From Babylonia areolata (taxonomy: Eukaryota; Mollusca; Gastropoda; Neogastropoda; Buccinidae): 64,000 nt of DNA. The stretch spans positions 14,745,578 through 14,809,577 of the forward strand of contig NC_134891.1 of assembly GCF_041734735.1 (NCBI RefSeq), written 5' to 3'. The notes beneath the pieces were generated by a model that saw only the letters and a program-made list of their open reading frames with translations, ran no database searches and was not told the origin of the DNA. Shown in pieces: positions 1-11,287 of this stretch (its first letter is position 1; each line of letters opens with the position of its first letter). The position numbers and the translations under genes are program-made.

Positions 1-3000
1 CCGCCTGTATTACGACAAAGCAGACTGGAGTTTTTTTACCACCAAGATAAGAGCGGAGCTGCAGGAAGAAACAGTATTGAAAAGCCAGGACCCTGCTGAC
101 GCTCTGACTCGGATCGTTTTAGATTGCGCCAAAGCAGCAGTCCCATCATCTACCTCCAAGCCTCAGGTCCCTAGAACGCCCTGGTTCAACGCGGAATGTC
201 GGGAGGCCCGCAAGTCTCGGAAGAGAGCGCAGCGACGCGTCTTTCGGAGACCGGAGACCGATAGCGTTCGAACCCATCAACAGCTGAGGGCGAAAGCCAG
301 GTATGTTTTTAAAAAGAGCCAGAGGAAGTCATAGAGAGATTTCTGCTCTTCCTTAACCTCCAACACACCCAAGAAGAAAGTGTGGAGGGTTTTAAAAAGA
401 ATTAAGGGCAAAAACGTATGCCCGACCTTTCACCATCTTAAACTCTCAGACGCTCTGGTCACAGAGAAGAAAGCAGTTGCCAATTTGCTTGCCTCCACAA
501 TAGAACAGAACTCGAGATCTGCTAACAAATCTGCTCGCTTTCTTAAAACCAAAAACCTGTCAGAAAAAACACCATGTAACTTCTTTTCCGACAACACAGA
601 GAATTACAACCTTCCTTTCACAATGAACGAACTTAAATCTGCCCTTCAGACCTGTACGGATTCCTGTCCAGGAATGGACGAGGTCCATTATAAACTCCTA
701 AAGCACCTTCCCCAAACCTGTCTGGACACCCTGCTTAAAGTTTATAACCACATCTGGGTCACAGGCTTCTTTCCACCCTCCTGGCGGAAAGCCCTCATAA
801 TCCCGCTGCCGAAACCGGGAAAAGACCCCTCGAACCCCTCCAACTACCGCCCAATAGCACTGACCAGCTGCATCTGCAAACTGATGGAGAAGATGGTCAA
901 CGGTAGACTGATGTGGAAACTAGAGACCGACGGCCTTCTGGTGAAAGAACAGTGCGGTTTCCGCAAGCATCGCTCTACCGTTGACCATCTGGTCCGTCTG
1001 GAATCCACTGTAAGAAATGCATTTGTCAACAAACAACATGTGGTGGCCATATTTTTTGACTTGGAGAAAGCTTACGATACCACGTGGAAATTTGGTATTC
1101 TTTCCGACTTGCACAAGCTCGGCTTCCGAGGACACCTGTCTCAGTTCATCCACAATTTTTCACAAGACAGACAATTCCAGGTGAGAGTCGGCACCACCCT
1201 GTCCGACATTCACGAGCAGGAGCTGGGTGTCCCGCAAGGGAGCATCCTGTCGCCGGCTCTTTTCAGCATCAAAATTAATGACATCGTTCAATCCGTTCAG
1301 AAAGGATCGGACAGCTCGCTGTTCGTGGATGATTTTGCCTTATATGCAACCGGCAGCACGTACGCCAGCATCCAGCGACGGCTTCAGCTCTGCGTCAACA
1401 AGATCCAGTGTTGGGCAGAGGAGAATGGCTTCACAATTTCGTCCTCCAAAACTGAATGCATCCATTTTCATAATTTTCGCCAGTTCTATCTGGACCCTGA
1501 AATCCGTCTGGGAACATCCACCATCCCGGCGGTCAAGGAAGCCAGATTTTTAGGGGTCATCTTCGATCAGAAGCTGAACTTCCTCAGCCACATTAAACAG
1601 CTGAAAATATCTTGCCAAAAAGCCCTTAACATCATCCGAGTTGTGGCACACACGAACTGGGGTGCTGATAAGAGAACTCTCTTGCACCTCTACAGAGCCC
1701 TGGTCCGGTCCAAACTGGATTATGGAAGTGTGGTATACGGCTCGGCCAGACCGTCCTATCTGAAACTGTTGGACCCTGTACACCACCAAGGGCTCCGTCT
1801 CAGCTTAGGTGCTTTCCGCACCACCCCTGTGCACAGCCTGTATGCAGAGGCGGGGGAACCACCTCTTTCCAACCGCAGACTGAAGCTGACCCTGAATTAT
1901 TATCTGAAATTGTTCTCTGAACCTACAAACCCTGCTTACGACGCTGTATTCAACAACCCTTTCGATAAGAAATTTACAGACAACCCAAACTGCATACCTC
2001 CTCTCGGACTCCGCATTCAGCCGCACTTAGAAAAGGCCAATCTGGATGTCGGTGGCATCTCGGATTTCTCTAAGTTCCCTGACAGCCCTCCGTGGACCTT
2101 TACAACACCTGAGGTCCGATTCGATCTGGCCTCGTACCGTAAGGACACCACCAGTTCTCTGGCCTACAGAACCTACTTTTCGGAACTGTGCCACAAATTC
2201 CCCACTTTTAAAAGCATCTTCACTGACGGTTCCAAGTCAGAGGATGGAGTCGCCGCATCTGCGTTCTGTCCCGCCTTTCCTGACCGGCCCTCAACGGAAC
2301 ACATCCTGTCAGACAGCTCGGTGTACACCGCGGAACTGACCGCACTGGTTCTGGGGTTAAAAATGGTTCTCTCTTCGAAACAGAAGAGATTCATGATCTT
2401 TTCCGACTCCTTGTCAACCCTGGAGGCGATCGCCTGCAGGAATATCACTCATCCCAAACTGCTGGAATTTTATTAAACTTTTACTCTTGCAACGAAGAAA
2501 GGATACGAGGTTGTGTTGGCCTGGGTTCCAGGACATGTTGGCATTCATGGTAACGAATGGGCGGACCTGCTGGCCAGGAACGCTGTAAAGAAAGAATTGT
2601 CCAGATCCTTTGTGCCATATACAGACATGAAGCGGAAGGTGAACACCTACGTTAAGGATCTATGGCAAGAGGAGTGGAACACCCAGAGGGACAACAAGCT
2701 CTTCCAGATCCGTCCGGACCTAAAAGAGACCCTCCCTTCGGGGGTGAAGAACAGAAAGGAGGAGTCTGTGCTGTGCAGACTGCGCGCGGGGCACACTTTT
2801 TTTTACTCATTCTTACTTGTTGAAGGGGGAAGAGGCCCCTCGATGCATTCCCTGTGATGAGCCTCTCACCGTGAAACACGTGCTCCTTGATTGTTGGGAT
2901 CTGCATGACGTTAGACGCAGACATTACACGGCGGTTTCTTTGAAGACTTTGTTTCGTGATGTCCCTCCGTGGGCGCTGATGGACTTCTTAAAAGAAGTGA

Positions 3001-3194
3001 ACCTTTTTAACCAGATTTGAAGGTTTTAAACTATGGAGGTTTTTTTTAACTTTGGAGTGGAAAGTTTGAAGTGGTGACTCGTTTTAATTGGTTGTTTTTT
3101 TATCCTTGTAGTAGTTATTGACGCGGCGATAGCCTTGAGATGGCCTTAGTGGTCGGCGAGGCTCTAAGCACCATAATTTCATTTCATTTCATTT
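1..3194 (+). mobile_element. LINE family A (I-group non-LTR retrotransposon), copy 1, 5' part outside the window
   Basis: This is the 3' 3.2 kb of an RNase H-bearing non-LTR retrotransposon. The same sequence recurs at 24923-30714 (+) and 53236-59109 (-), so the missing 5' end (ORF1 and endonuclease) lies left of the window. The element ends in a short ATTTC-repeat tail near 3175-3194, as the other two copies do. It abuts LINE family B directly, so copy 1 probably landed in the 5' region of that older element. Assignment to the I group (I/Nimb-like) is inference from the EN-RT-RNase H order and the C-terminal Cys/His motif. Family-level confidence is high and clade-level confidence moderate. 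Confidence 0.93.
77..3020 (+). pseudogene. LINE A copy 1 ORF2: linker, reverse transcriptase, RNase H, C-terminal zinc-type motif
   Basis: This is the second ORF of the LINE, whose product copies element RNA into DNA at a nicked target. One frame runs from 77 to about 2857. It carries the RT motifs FFDLEKAYD (~1055-1080), GVPQGSILSPALFS (~1227-1268) and the catalytic FVDDFALYA (~1321-1347). RNase H follows with FTDGSKSEDG (~2219), FSDSLSTLEA (~2400) and WVPGHVGIHGNEWAD (~2522-2566). The C-terminal HVLLDCWDLHDVR motif lies in the +1 frame at 2817-3020. The frame is broken by stop codons at 332-334 (Trp in the other copies) and 2474-2476, and changes at a T8 run near 2797-2804. That last change is shared with the other two copies. 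It is a dead copy. Confidence 0.9.
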
Positions 3195-3693
3195 GTCACA
3201 GGGTCGAATTGCTGGCGACTAAACCAGCACCCCCACCAGTCCTCTCAGGAGGATGGTGAGGAGGGTGGCTAGACACCCCGGTAGAAATAAATGACCCATC
3301 TACTGAGGGCGCCAGTTCTGGAGAGCTACCTGCGGCCACCTAGCTAAGGGAGTAAACCCTGACAGAAAATCCGGTGCGGGGCCCCTAAGGCGGTTGGATG
3401 GCAAACTGTGTCACTTTCCGGCAGCTCCTGTGGCCGCGTTGGCACCAAAACGTAACAGCCTTGCTTTTGACGGTAGGATGGACTCTCGCGTCCCACTGGA
3501 CAGCTACCCGGCGCCCGCCCAACCTGGGCAGCCCCCAGCCAATTAGGTGCTGTCCCGCCACGACCTGCTTTCTTCTATGGGTGTATGAAGATTAGGAGAA
3601 TATCCGACAAGCAGGTCGTTAATTTCCGCACCAGGCAAACAGAAAACTTCAAGAACTTCAAAAATGAAACTGGCCTATTGAAATGTCCGGACA

Positions 3694-4500
3694 ATGATGC
3701 CTGGGCTCTCCCAAGATCTGCAAGACATCAGTGACGCCAGAAAGACGGCCGTCATAAACAGCGAGCTAAAGAGACTAAATGTGGACATTGCCACTCTGCA
3801 GGAAACACGGCTGGCTGACTCAGGAACACTAAAGGAGAGGGACTACACCTTCTTCTGGCAAGGAAAGAGCTCTGATGCCCCAAGAGAGTACGGAGTAGGC
3901 TTTGCAGTCAGGAACAGCCTGCTGAGCATGATCGAACCAGGCGTTTCAGAACAACTCCTGACTCTATGCCTCAACACCTCCGAAGGCTATGTCACTCTCG
4001 TCAGCGCATATGCTCCAACTCTGTCCGCCTCTCCAGACGCCAAGGATGGGTTCTACGAAAATCTTGCATCAACCATAAGGAACATCCCCATGACAGAACA
4101 ACTTGTTCTCCTGGGCGACTTCAGTGCCAGACTGGGTGCAGACAACGATTCGTGGTCCGCCTGTCTCGGTTCCGTTTGGAGTGGGGAAAATGAATGAGAA
4201 CGGACAGCGACTACTTGAGCCTAAATGACACAAAGCCTGCCATGAACTGTGCATCGCCAACTCCTTCTTCAGGACGAAGCCCCAACACAAAGTCTCCTGG
4301 AGGCACCCGCGCTCAAAACATTGGCACCAACTGGATCTGATTCTAGTAAGACGAGTTGCCATCAAAAACCTTTTCCACACTTGCTTTTACCACAGCGCAG
4401 ACTGCGACCACTCTCTTGTATGCTGCAAGATCAGACTACAACCAAAGAAGTTCCACTGTTCAAAAAAAACAAAAAAACAAGGGAACTCTCGCACTGAAGT
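3694..4500 (+). pseudogene. LINE B endonuclease (APE-type) relic
   Basis: This part of ORF2 would nick the target DNA to prime reverse transcription. Readable blocks include the catalytic-Glu block ATLQETRLAD, the conserved YGVGFAVRNSL stretch, VTLVSAYAPT and LLGDFSARLGAD. These follow the usual order of apurinic endonuclease-like domains in LINEs. The last clear block in frame ends at 4197. Downstream, residual similarity jumps frames (for example a histidine-rich 'SWRHPRSKHWHQLDLILVRR'-like stretch around 4300-4360), so the copy is frameshifted. The first Met at 3694 is probably not the original start. Confidence 0.72.
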
Positions 4501-4544
4501 CAGCAAGATGTCCCAGCCAGACCTTGTAGAACAGTTCGCAGAGG

Positions 4545-6214
4545 CCTTTGAGAGAGAATTCGATGCATTGCAGCCCAGAGACTGCCACAGAAAGATGGGA
4601 AACGATACGAGACACCATGCACCGCATTGCTATGGCCACCTTTGGGAAAAAAACTGCGAAATCCCACGACTGGTTTGAGGCCAAATCATCAGAGATGACT
4701 CCCATTATTGAGGTCAAGCTTGCTGCACTCACCGAGTACAAACGGTCACCCAGTGAGAAGAACCTGCAAATCCTCAGGGCCGCCAGGAGTAAGGTTCAGC
4801 TTAACGCCAGGTGATGTGCAAATGAGTACTGGACAGAGCTCAGCGAAAAGATACAGAATGCTGCTGGAAGAAGCAACATCCGAGGGATGTATGATGGCAT
4901 CAAGAAGGCACTGGGACCAACACAGAGCAAGACTGCCCACCTCAAATCCTCCACTGAGGAAGTAATCAACGATCCTAGCCAGCAGATGGAGAGATGGGCA
5001 GAACACTACTCCAACCTCTACTCCACAGAAAACATGGTGTCCAACTCAGCCCTTAATGCCATCAAGTGCATGCCAATCTTAGAGCCAACTGTGGACGAAC
5101 TCAGCAAGGCCATTAACAGCCTGACACCAGGCAAGGCACCTGGCAGTGACGGAATTCCCCCAGACCTCATTAAACACTGCAAGACTACTCTTCTGCATCC
5201 TCTGAACACAGTCTTCTGTCAGTGCTGGAATGAGGGAGCTGTACCGCAGGACATGAGGGACGTCAAGATCATCACACGTACAAAAACAAGGGCGAAAGGA
5301 GCGACTGCAACAACTACAGAGGCATCTCGCTTCCCAGCATTGTAGGCTACGCTCGGGTCCTTCTAATCCGCCTGCAGAAACTGGCCGATCGCGTTTACCC
5401 GGAATCACAGTGCGGTTTCCGAGCAGAGAGATCCATGGTAGACATGATCTTCTCCCTTCGCCAAATCCAAGAGAAGTGCAGGGAGCAGAGGATGCCCATA
5501 TATGTCGCATTCATTGACCTCACCAAGGCCTTTGACCTAGTCAGCAGAGATGGCCTTTTCGGGGCTCTTCGAAAGATCGGCTGCCTCCCCCAAACTGCAC
5601 AGCCTGATTGAGTCCTTCCACTCCAACATGAAAGGGACGGTGCAGTTTAATGGTAACCTCTCCAAGCCCTTCGACGTACGCAGAGGTGTCAAACAAGGCT
5701 GCGTCCTCGCCCCCACCCTATTTGGAATCTTCTTTGCTCTTCTCCTGAGGCATGCGTTCAGCACAGCGCAAGAAGGGATCTACCTGCGGACCAGATCAGA
5801 TGGCAGGCTCTTCAATCTCGCCCGCCTCAGAGCAAGGACAAAAGTCTGCGAAGCTCTCATCAGAGACATGCTCGTTGCCGACAATGCCACAATTGTGATC
5901 CACTCCCAGCGGGACTTGCGGTCACTAATGGACCGCTTCTCCCAGGCCTGCAAAGATTTCGGTCTGACCATCAGTCTCAAGAAGACAAATGGCCTAGGCC
6001 AAGACCCGCCATCTCCACCAGCCATCACCATTGATGACTACGAGCTTGAAGCCATCCATCAGTTCACTTACCTTGGGTCCACCATCACCGACAACCTCTC
6101 CCTTGACACCAAGATCGACAAGAGGATTGGGAAGGCAGCCACAACGCTAGCCCGCCTCACACAAAGAGTGTGGACAAATCCCAAGCTGACCACGAGGACA
6201 AAGATGGCTCTATA
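4545..6214 (+). pseudogene. LINE B reverse transcriptase relic (5' of the insertion)
   Basis: The stretch covers the pre-RT linker and RT domain. Readable pieces include LTPGKAPGSDGIPPDLIKH (about 5119-5175), a CGFRAERSMVDMIFSLRQIQ block (about 5410-5470), FIDLTKAFDL (~5511-5540), RRGVKQGCVLAPTLFG (~5680-5727) and FTYLGSTITDNLS (~6063-6100). The metal-binding box that is normally FADDA reads VADNA near 5876-5890, so a catalytic aspartate is missing. Several frame changes occur between blocks. The frame stops abruptly at ~6214, where the 6215-7382 insertion begins, and resumes at 7387 with YNACVLSTL. Confidence 0.8.
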
Positions 6215-7382
6215 TTTCACAAGAGGCAAAATAGTTATTTTAAGGTGTACACCATTAGTAACGTCAAACCTGTTTTAATTACTAAAATTTGAAAGGCTGG
6301 GTTTGGCAAGAAGCATCCTGGTATACCACAACTGACCAATAAATGTCATACTGCAGTATAAGTCCCAGCACAATCAGGTCAAACTCAGAGGTTAAGCAAA
6401 CTCCAGCAGGGTCCACAGTCCATGGTCTGTTGACCAAACAATCACATCCTGGTACACGACAACTGACCAATAAATGTCATACTGTAAATGCCGGGCAGTA
6501 TATGTCCCAACACGAACAGGTCAAACCCAGAGGTTAAGCAAACTACAGCAGGGTCATCAGTCCATGGTCTGTTGACCAAAGAATCACAAAGGCAAGTTCT
6601 GGTACACTGTTCGGAGATCCCCCGAAGTGGGAAAGTTTACACAGATGCTTAGCTGACAAGTTACAGTCACGACAACGGCTTCTCCAAGAGAAGAGCCATC
6701 AAGCCGTGGTTTACGCTAGATATCAGTCAGTCAATATTTTTCCCCAGCTCCACTATATAGGCACCTACCAACAAGCCTCTCAGTCTCTCTTACTACCAGC
6801 TCTCTGACCACCAGCTCGCTCTGACCGGATTTCTCTTCCGCTCTTCAAACGTGTGTTGGGACTGCTAGCCCGGCGAGAGCTAGACACGACTCTTCTTTGC
6901 ACAGCAGGTATGGGTCTTTAACGTAGCCTCCATATTCTAGGGAGTAGTAGTCTGAAGTTAGCGATGCCTAGAATGTTGTCTGCTATGGAAATGCTTAGAA
7001 GATGTTGCTTGATTTAGAAATGTTTGATTTTAATAAGTTCATTTGTGTAGTAACTATGAATAAATTAGATGCTTGACATTTAATTACTGCCTGTGTCTGT
7101 GTTTAACAAATTTATATCTTGCTTCTTCTCCACTGTGTGATTGAAGGTTCACTATATCATGTCAGGATAGCGATGACGTTCTTCTCGTCTCACTCTGTCT
7201 CTCGACCTGGTGCTCTATGTCGTTTTAGTCTATGAATAAATGTCGTCGCATTCCAGGAAGAAGTTAGCTGATGAACAAAGCTTCCTTCTTTAGAACAACC
7301 AATCTCTCACACTGTCATAGGGTATAATCCGCGAAACCATTTCGTGTGATAGAAACACCCGCGTATTTCCTTTCGTGTGATA
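6215..7382. mobile_element. 1.17-kb insertion of unresolved type, with a TATA target duplication, inside LINE B
   Basis: The LINE B reading frame is interrupted between 'KMALY' and 'YNACVLSTL'. TATA at 6211-6214 is repeated at 7383-7386, and removing one copy restores the expected LINE sequence, so this is a true insertion. The ends form a weak inverted repeat (tttcacaaga at the left; tatcacacga on the reverse strand at the right). Inside are two ~130-bp direct repeats (6315-6587), a TATA-like box (ctatatagg near 6762) and AATAAA-like motifs near 7060 and 7230. No ORF is convincing. It could be a solo LTR with non-canonical ends or a non-autonomous DNA element. The sequence alone does not decide. 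Confidence 0.65.
6315..6587. repeat. Two tandem ~130-140-bp direct repeats within the insertion
   Basis: Unit 1 runs from about 6315 to 6445 and unit 2 from about 6446 to 6587. Both begin 'atcctggta', contain 'actgaccaataaatgtcat' and end 'gaccaaa.aatcac'. Unit 2 carries a ~12-bp addition. A third unit starts ('ttctggtacactg') near 6597 but is not completed. Such repeats are common in the upstream regulatory part of LTRs and in some MITEs. Confidence 0.8.
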
Positions 7383-7386
7383 TATA

Positions 7387-7965
7387 CAACGCCTGCGTCC
7401 TCAGCACCTTGATACATAACAGTGAGGCGTGGACCACACATGCTCGTCAGGAGAAAAGGCTCAATACCTTCCACTTGAGAAGCCTACGGCGCATACTCGG
7501 CATCTCCTGGCAAGACAAGGTGACAAACACCGAAATCCTGACTTGCGCTGGCCTCCCGACCATGTATACCTTGCTGAGACAGCGTCGGCTGCACTGGCTG
7601 GGCCACGTTCGCCGCACGGCATGGAAGATGGTCGCATCCCGAAAGACATCCTTTAAAGAGAGCTCGCCACGGGGCAGAGAAGCATCGGCCGCCCACAGCT
7701 GAGATACAAAGACGTTTGCAAACGTGACATGAAGGCGCTTGAGATCAACACTGAGTCCTGGGAGGACCTTGCAGATGACCGCAACAGCTGGAGAATCACT
7801 CTCAAGAATCAGCTATGGATTGGTGAGGACAAACTGTCAGCTGCTGCAGCAGAAAAGCGACCTCGCAGAAAAGGGATGGCAGCCAACAGATCAGCATCAG
7901 CTTACACATGTGACCGCTGCGACAGAGACTGTCTCTCTCGCATCGGTCTCTACAGTCACAGGTGA
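7387..7965 (+). pseudogene. LINE B C-terminal region with C2H2 zinc finger (3' of the insertion)
   Basis: The RT thumb and connection resume as YNACVLSTLIHNSEAWT, followed by FHLRSLRRILGISWQDK and LRQRRLHWLGHVRR (~7578-7618). The tail MKALEINTESWEDLADDR (~7729) is followed by a C2H2-type finger, CDRCDRDCLSRIGLYSHR (7911-7964). The terminal finger is a known feature of this LINE type and probably binds nucleic acid. A frame change between ~7620 and ~7729 separates the two blocks, so the copy is non-functional. Confidence 0.8.
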
Positions 7966-8078
7966 CGCTGCTTGGTCCAAGCAGACAACCCAATTAGACA
8001 TTAGGTCGGATATACTCTATCCATCAGCATGGTCAGCCATGACCGAAGGAGGCCTACTGGTTCCCCCAGGTCAACCAT

Positions 8079-8992
8079 GATCAGTGGTGGTCAGTGGCAG
8101 TCTGCAGTGGCCAGTGGTAGTTTTAGTGGGCAGTGATCAGTGGCCATAATGTTCAGCGGTGGTCAGTGGTAAGTAGTGGTTAGTTGTCTGTGGTGGTCAG
8201 CGGTCAGTAGTCGTCAGTGGTTGGTCTGTAGTGGTCAGTACTAGTGTTGGTCAGTGGCAAGCAATTGTCGGCAGTCAGTGGTGGTCGGTGGTGACCAGTG
8301 GTCAGTAGTGATCAGTATATAGTGGTTAGTAGCAGTCAGTGGTGCCGGTCAGTTGTGGAAAGTGGTCAGCGGTGACTAGTGGAAAGTGGTTACCAGTGGT
8401 CAGTGATGGTCAGCAGAAGTCAGTGGTCAGCAGTCATGATTGGTCACTGAGTACTGGTCCATAGTCAGTAGAGCTCAAAAGTGCTAATCATTCGGATGAG
8501 ACCAAAAACCGAGGTCCCATGTGCAGCATGCGTTTAGCGCACGTAAAAGAACCCACGGCAACAAAGGCAATACCCCTGGCAAAATTCTGTAGAAAAATCC
8601 ACTTTGACAGGAAAACGAATAAAATTGCAGGCAGAAAAAATACAAAAAAAGGGTGGCACTCTCAGTGTAGCGACGCACTCTCCCTGGGGAGAGCAGCCCG
8701 AATTTCACACAGAGAAATCTGTTGTGATGAAAAGAGTGATACAATACAATACAATACAATACAATACAATGCAGAAGTAGTAAGTGGTCAGCAGTGGAAA
8801 GTGGTCATCGGTGGTCAGTGGAGGTCAGTGGTCAGCAATCAGTAGTGGCCGGAAGTGGTAAGTTGTTAGCAGTGGTAATTACGTGTTCAGCTGTGGCCAG
8901 TGATCATCAGTGGTCAATAATAGTAAGTAGTGGTCAGTGAACGACACTGCCGTGGCCAGTGGTCAAAACCAGTGACAAAAGATTGTGGTCAG
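8079..8992. repeat. Degenerate CAGTGGT minisatellite
   Basis: The stretch consists almost entirely of variants of 'cagtggt' and 'ggtcagtgg', with interspersed 'gtggtcagcagt'. It is highly diverged and shows no strict period. It is interrupted at 8475-8770 by a SINE and stops where the Gypsy fossil's LTR-like end begins (8993). No coding potential was found. Confidence 0.85.
8475..8770 (+). mobile_element. SINE with ACAAT-repeat tail, inserted in the minisatellite
   Basis: The sequence contains the core 'cattcggatgagacc', 'cgaggtcccatgtgcagc', 'acgtaaaagaacccacggc' and 'attctgtagaaaaatcc', then an A-rich region and a terminal (acaat)n tail (8741-8770). The same core is present on the other strand at 59400-59645, where a tRNA-like head with pol III boxes is kept, and in degraded form at 33165-33425 and 63108-63285. 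This copy lacks the tRNA head. I recognise it as a repeat type common in gastropod sequences (from memory). Confidence 0.8.
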
Positions 8993-9754
8993 TGTAATAT
9001 TATGTAAAGGGACAAATGGAGTCCAGACAGAGTGCTTCTGTGTAAGCCACGTTTATTCCGCCAAGTTCATATTAACCGGAGTTATTTCCCTTAGCTCGTC
9101 TCGATACACAAAGCACTACAAACGCATGCATGCATCATACTACAACTCCCCTTTTTTGTGTGGGGTACTGTTCATTTCCATCTAGATACACAATGAACTA
9201 AAAATGAATTTAAAGCAGATCATGCAGTATGCACTACGAGTCTCACTGAGCTTCTTTTGTGAGAGTCTGTTCACTTCTCTCCTCTTCCCCCTTCTACTGA
9301 TTCGTAACAATGTCAATAAATTCAGTATAGTTTCCTTCCAAAGAAATAAGGAAATTATGGCTTGTGGGCGGATACATATCATGGGATATGCTTTGAAACC
9401 TTTAGTGACAAGAGAATTTTGTGTTGAAAAGGAGAAAAGAAAAAAAAATGTCGTGAAAAACAAACACAATACGTTAAACATATTTGTATGAGTTTTGGGT
9501 TTGGTACCAGTGTACGTTTGATGATGACATGTGACTAGATCAGCGGTTACTGGTAAGTGTTCAGAAGCAATGTACATGTACACACACAAGAATACATATG
9601 TCAATGTTGCACTGTGTTCCACACTTTGGTATGGTTATGGGGTGAAGTAAGTTTGTTGTGCTGGTGAAGTTTTCAACCTAATATTTTGTTTTCCCGAAGA
9701 CAGGTGAGCCATAGGGGCCTTTCTCAGACCTGTATGGGAGCACATTTGCACTTC

Positions 9755-11287
9755 CTACACTTTGTTTTCCCAGTATAGATAAGCCATAAGGGCCTTTCTC
9801 AGATCTGCTGGGTACACATTCACAGATTCAGCTTCACCGGTTTGTTGACTGGTCTGCCTGATCTGGTGCGGTGTTGACCTGGTGTGTTGTTGACAGCTGA
9901 TCCTGGGGCCGTGGGTGTTGCTCTGGGCGTGGCCATCTGTATGGGTGGCTGCTGTCTGGGCGATGAGGGGATCTGTTGATGGTGGTGGAAGAGAACCCGA
10001 AGACGTGGCATTCCCTGTGGAAGTGTTTGTCTGCAGTGTTGGATGGGCTTCACCAGGCATGGCCACTAGGTGTGACGTGTTACGGCGGATCGTGCCCTGC
10101 GTTGTTGCCACGATGAAGGAGCGTGGATTGTGGTGTTCTGCTACAACCTGTTCGGTTTTGTTCATGTCTTTAATGAACACAGACTCTCCTGTTTTGAATG
10201 GAGGTGCCTCTCGTGCAGCATGGTGTTTGTTGAAGAGTGTTCGTTGTTTTGATTTCATGTCATTCTCTTTTTCTTGGATGAGAGAGTGGTCGGGAGTTGA
10301 TGGGCGGAGGGAGGAGGGTAGGATTGGAAGTTTGGTTTTAAGTTTCCTCCCCATCAGGAGTTCGCTGGGGGAGAGACCGTTGCGCAATGGAGTGGCTCTG
10401 TAGAGGAGTAGGGCTGCATAGGGGTCTTTGGATTTTTTGAGCATCTGTTTCACCGTTTGGACTGCGTGCTCTGCTTCACCATTGCTCTGGGGATACCGTG
10501 GTGAGCTCGTGGTGTGGGTGAAGCCGTAATCTACTGCAAACGCCCTGAATTCTGTGCTGGCGAACTGTGGACCGTTGTCAGAAATAAATACGTCTGGTAT
10601 GCCATGGGCTGCAAAAACACTCTTGATCCTGACGATGGTGTGAGCGCTTGATGTTTTTTCTAAGGGTCGAATCTCAATCCATCGAGAATAGTAGTCTATG
10701 ATGATGATGTACATTTTGCCATCATGTTCAAAGAGATCCATCCCGACTCTGGACCATGGGCGTTCGGGGAAGGAAGAGGGAAGTAATGACTCTTTTTGGG
10801 CTGGCCTGTGTATTGCGCAGGTGCGGCATTTGCTGAGCATTTCTTCTATCTGGGAGGAGATGGAAGGCCACCAAACTGAAGATGAGGCCAAGGCACGGGT
10901 TTTAGTGATGCCCTGGTGTCCTTCACGTAGGTGGTTGAGGATGTCCATTCTCATGTCACGGAGAATGAAAATGTGATCATCAAAGAGTAGCAGGTCATCG
11001 ACGACTGTGAAGTGCTGTCTGTTGGTCCAGTATTGCTGGAGGAGTGGAGAGTGAGGTAAGTAGACGGGCCAGCCATTGGTGCAGTACTTGCAAACTGCGG
11101 TGATTTCTGGGTCAGCTGTTTGTGACTGCCGTATTTGATGTAACTTTTCAGCTGATGCTGGGAGGATGTTGATGCACTGTTGGGCATGTGCAGTTGTATC
11201 CTCAATAAGGCTGACGTCATTTTTGTCGGGTAGTGAAACTGGTGCGCATGACAGCGCATCTACTGTGATCTGATTTTTTCCTGCCAC
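9755..11287 (-). pseudogene. Gypsy fossil: integrase part
   Basis: The frame carries an HHCC-type zinc domain (HLREGHQGITKTR ... CRTCAIHR) and the DDE core (GMDLFEHDGKMYIIIIDYYS, FISDNGPQFAS, SPRYPQSNGEAEHAVQ). A C-terminal region with a GKSVFI-like stretch and a low-complexity Ser/Thr/Gln tail follow. It is the longest surviving frame of this fossil. The tail reaches the probable polypurine/LTR border near 9700. Confidence 0.87.

Larger units (their letters stand above)
3195..8085 (+). mobile_element. LINE family B (EN-RT with C-terminal C2H2 finger), decayed and split by an insertion
   Basis: This is an older non-LTR retrotransposon. It has a 5' untranslated-looking stretch (3195-3690), an AP-type endonuclease (3694-4400), an RT (about 5000-6214) and, after a 1.17-kb insertion at 6215-7382, the C-terminal region (7387-7965) with a zinc finger. 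No RNase H domain is seen. Its style (YLGSTI, RRLHWLGHVRR, terminal C2H2 finger) resembles RTE/BovB-like LINEs, but the clade is uncertain. Many frame changes and stops show that it is much older than LINE A. The 3' end fades into a CAGTGGT minisatellite near 8085. Confidence 0.82.

Noticed and set aside
9182-9622. 146-codon reverse frame
   Set aside because: It lies in the probable LTR of the Gypsy fossil, has no domain, and is best explained by non-coding LTR sequence.
9684-9830. ~70-bp direct repeat as a possible short LTR pair
   Set aside because: It overlaps the end of the integrase frame and lies on one side of the element only, so it is a local duplication.
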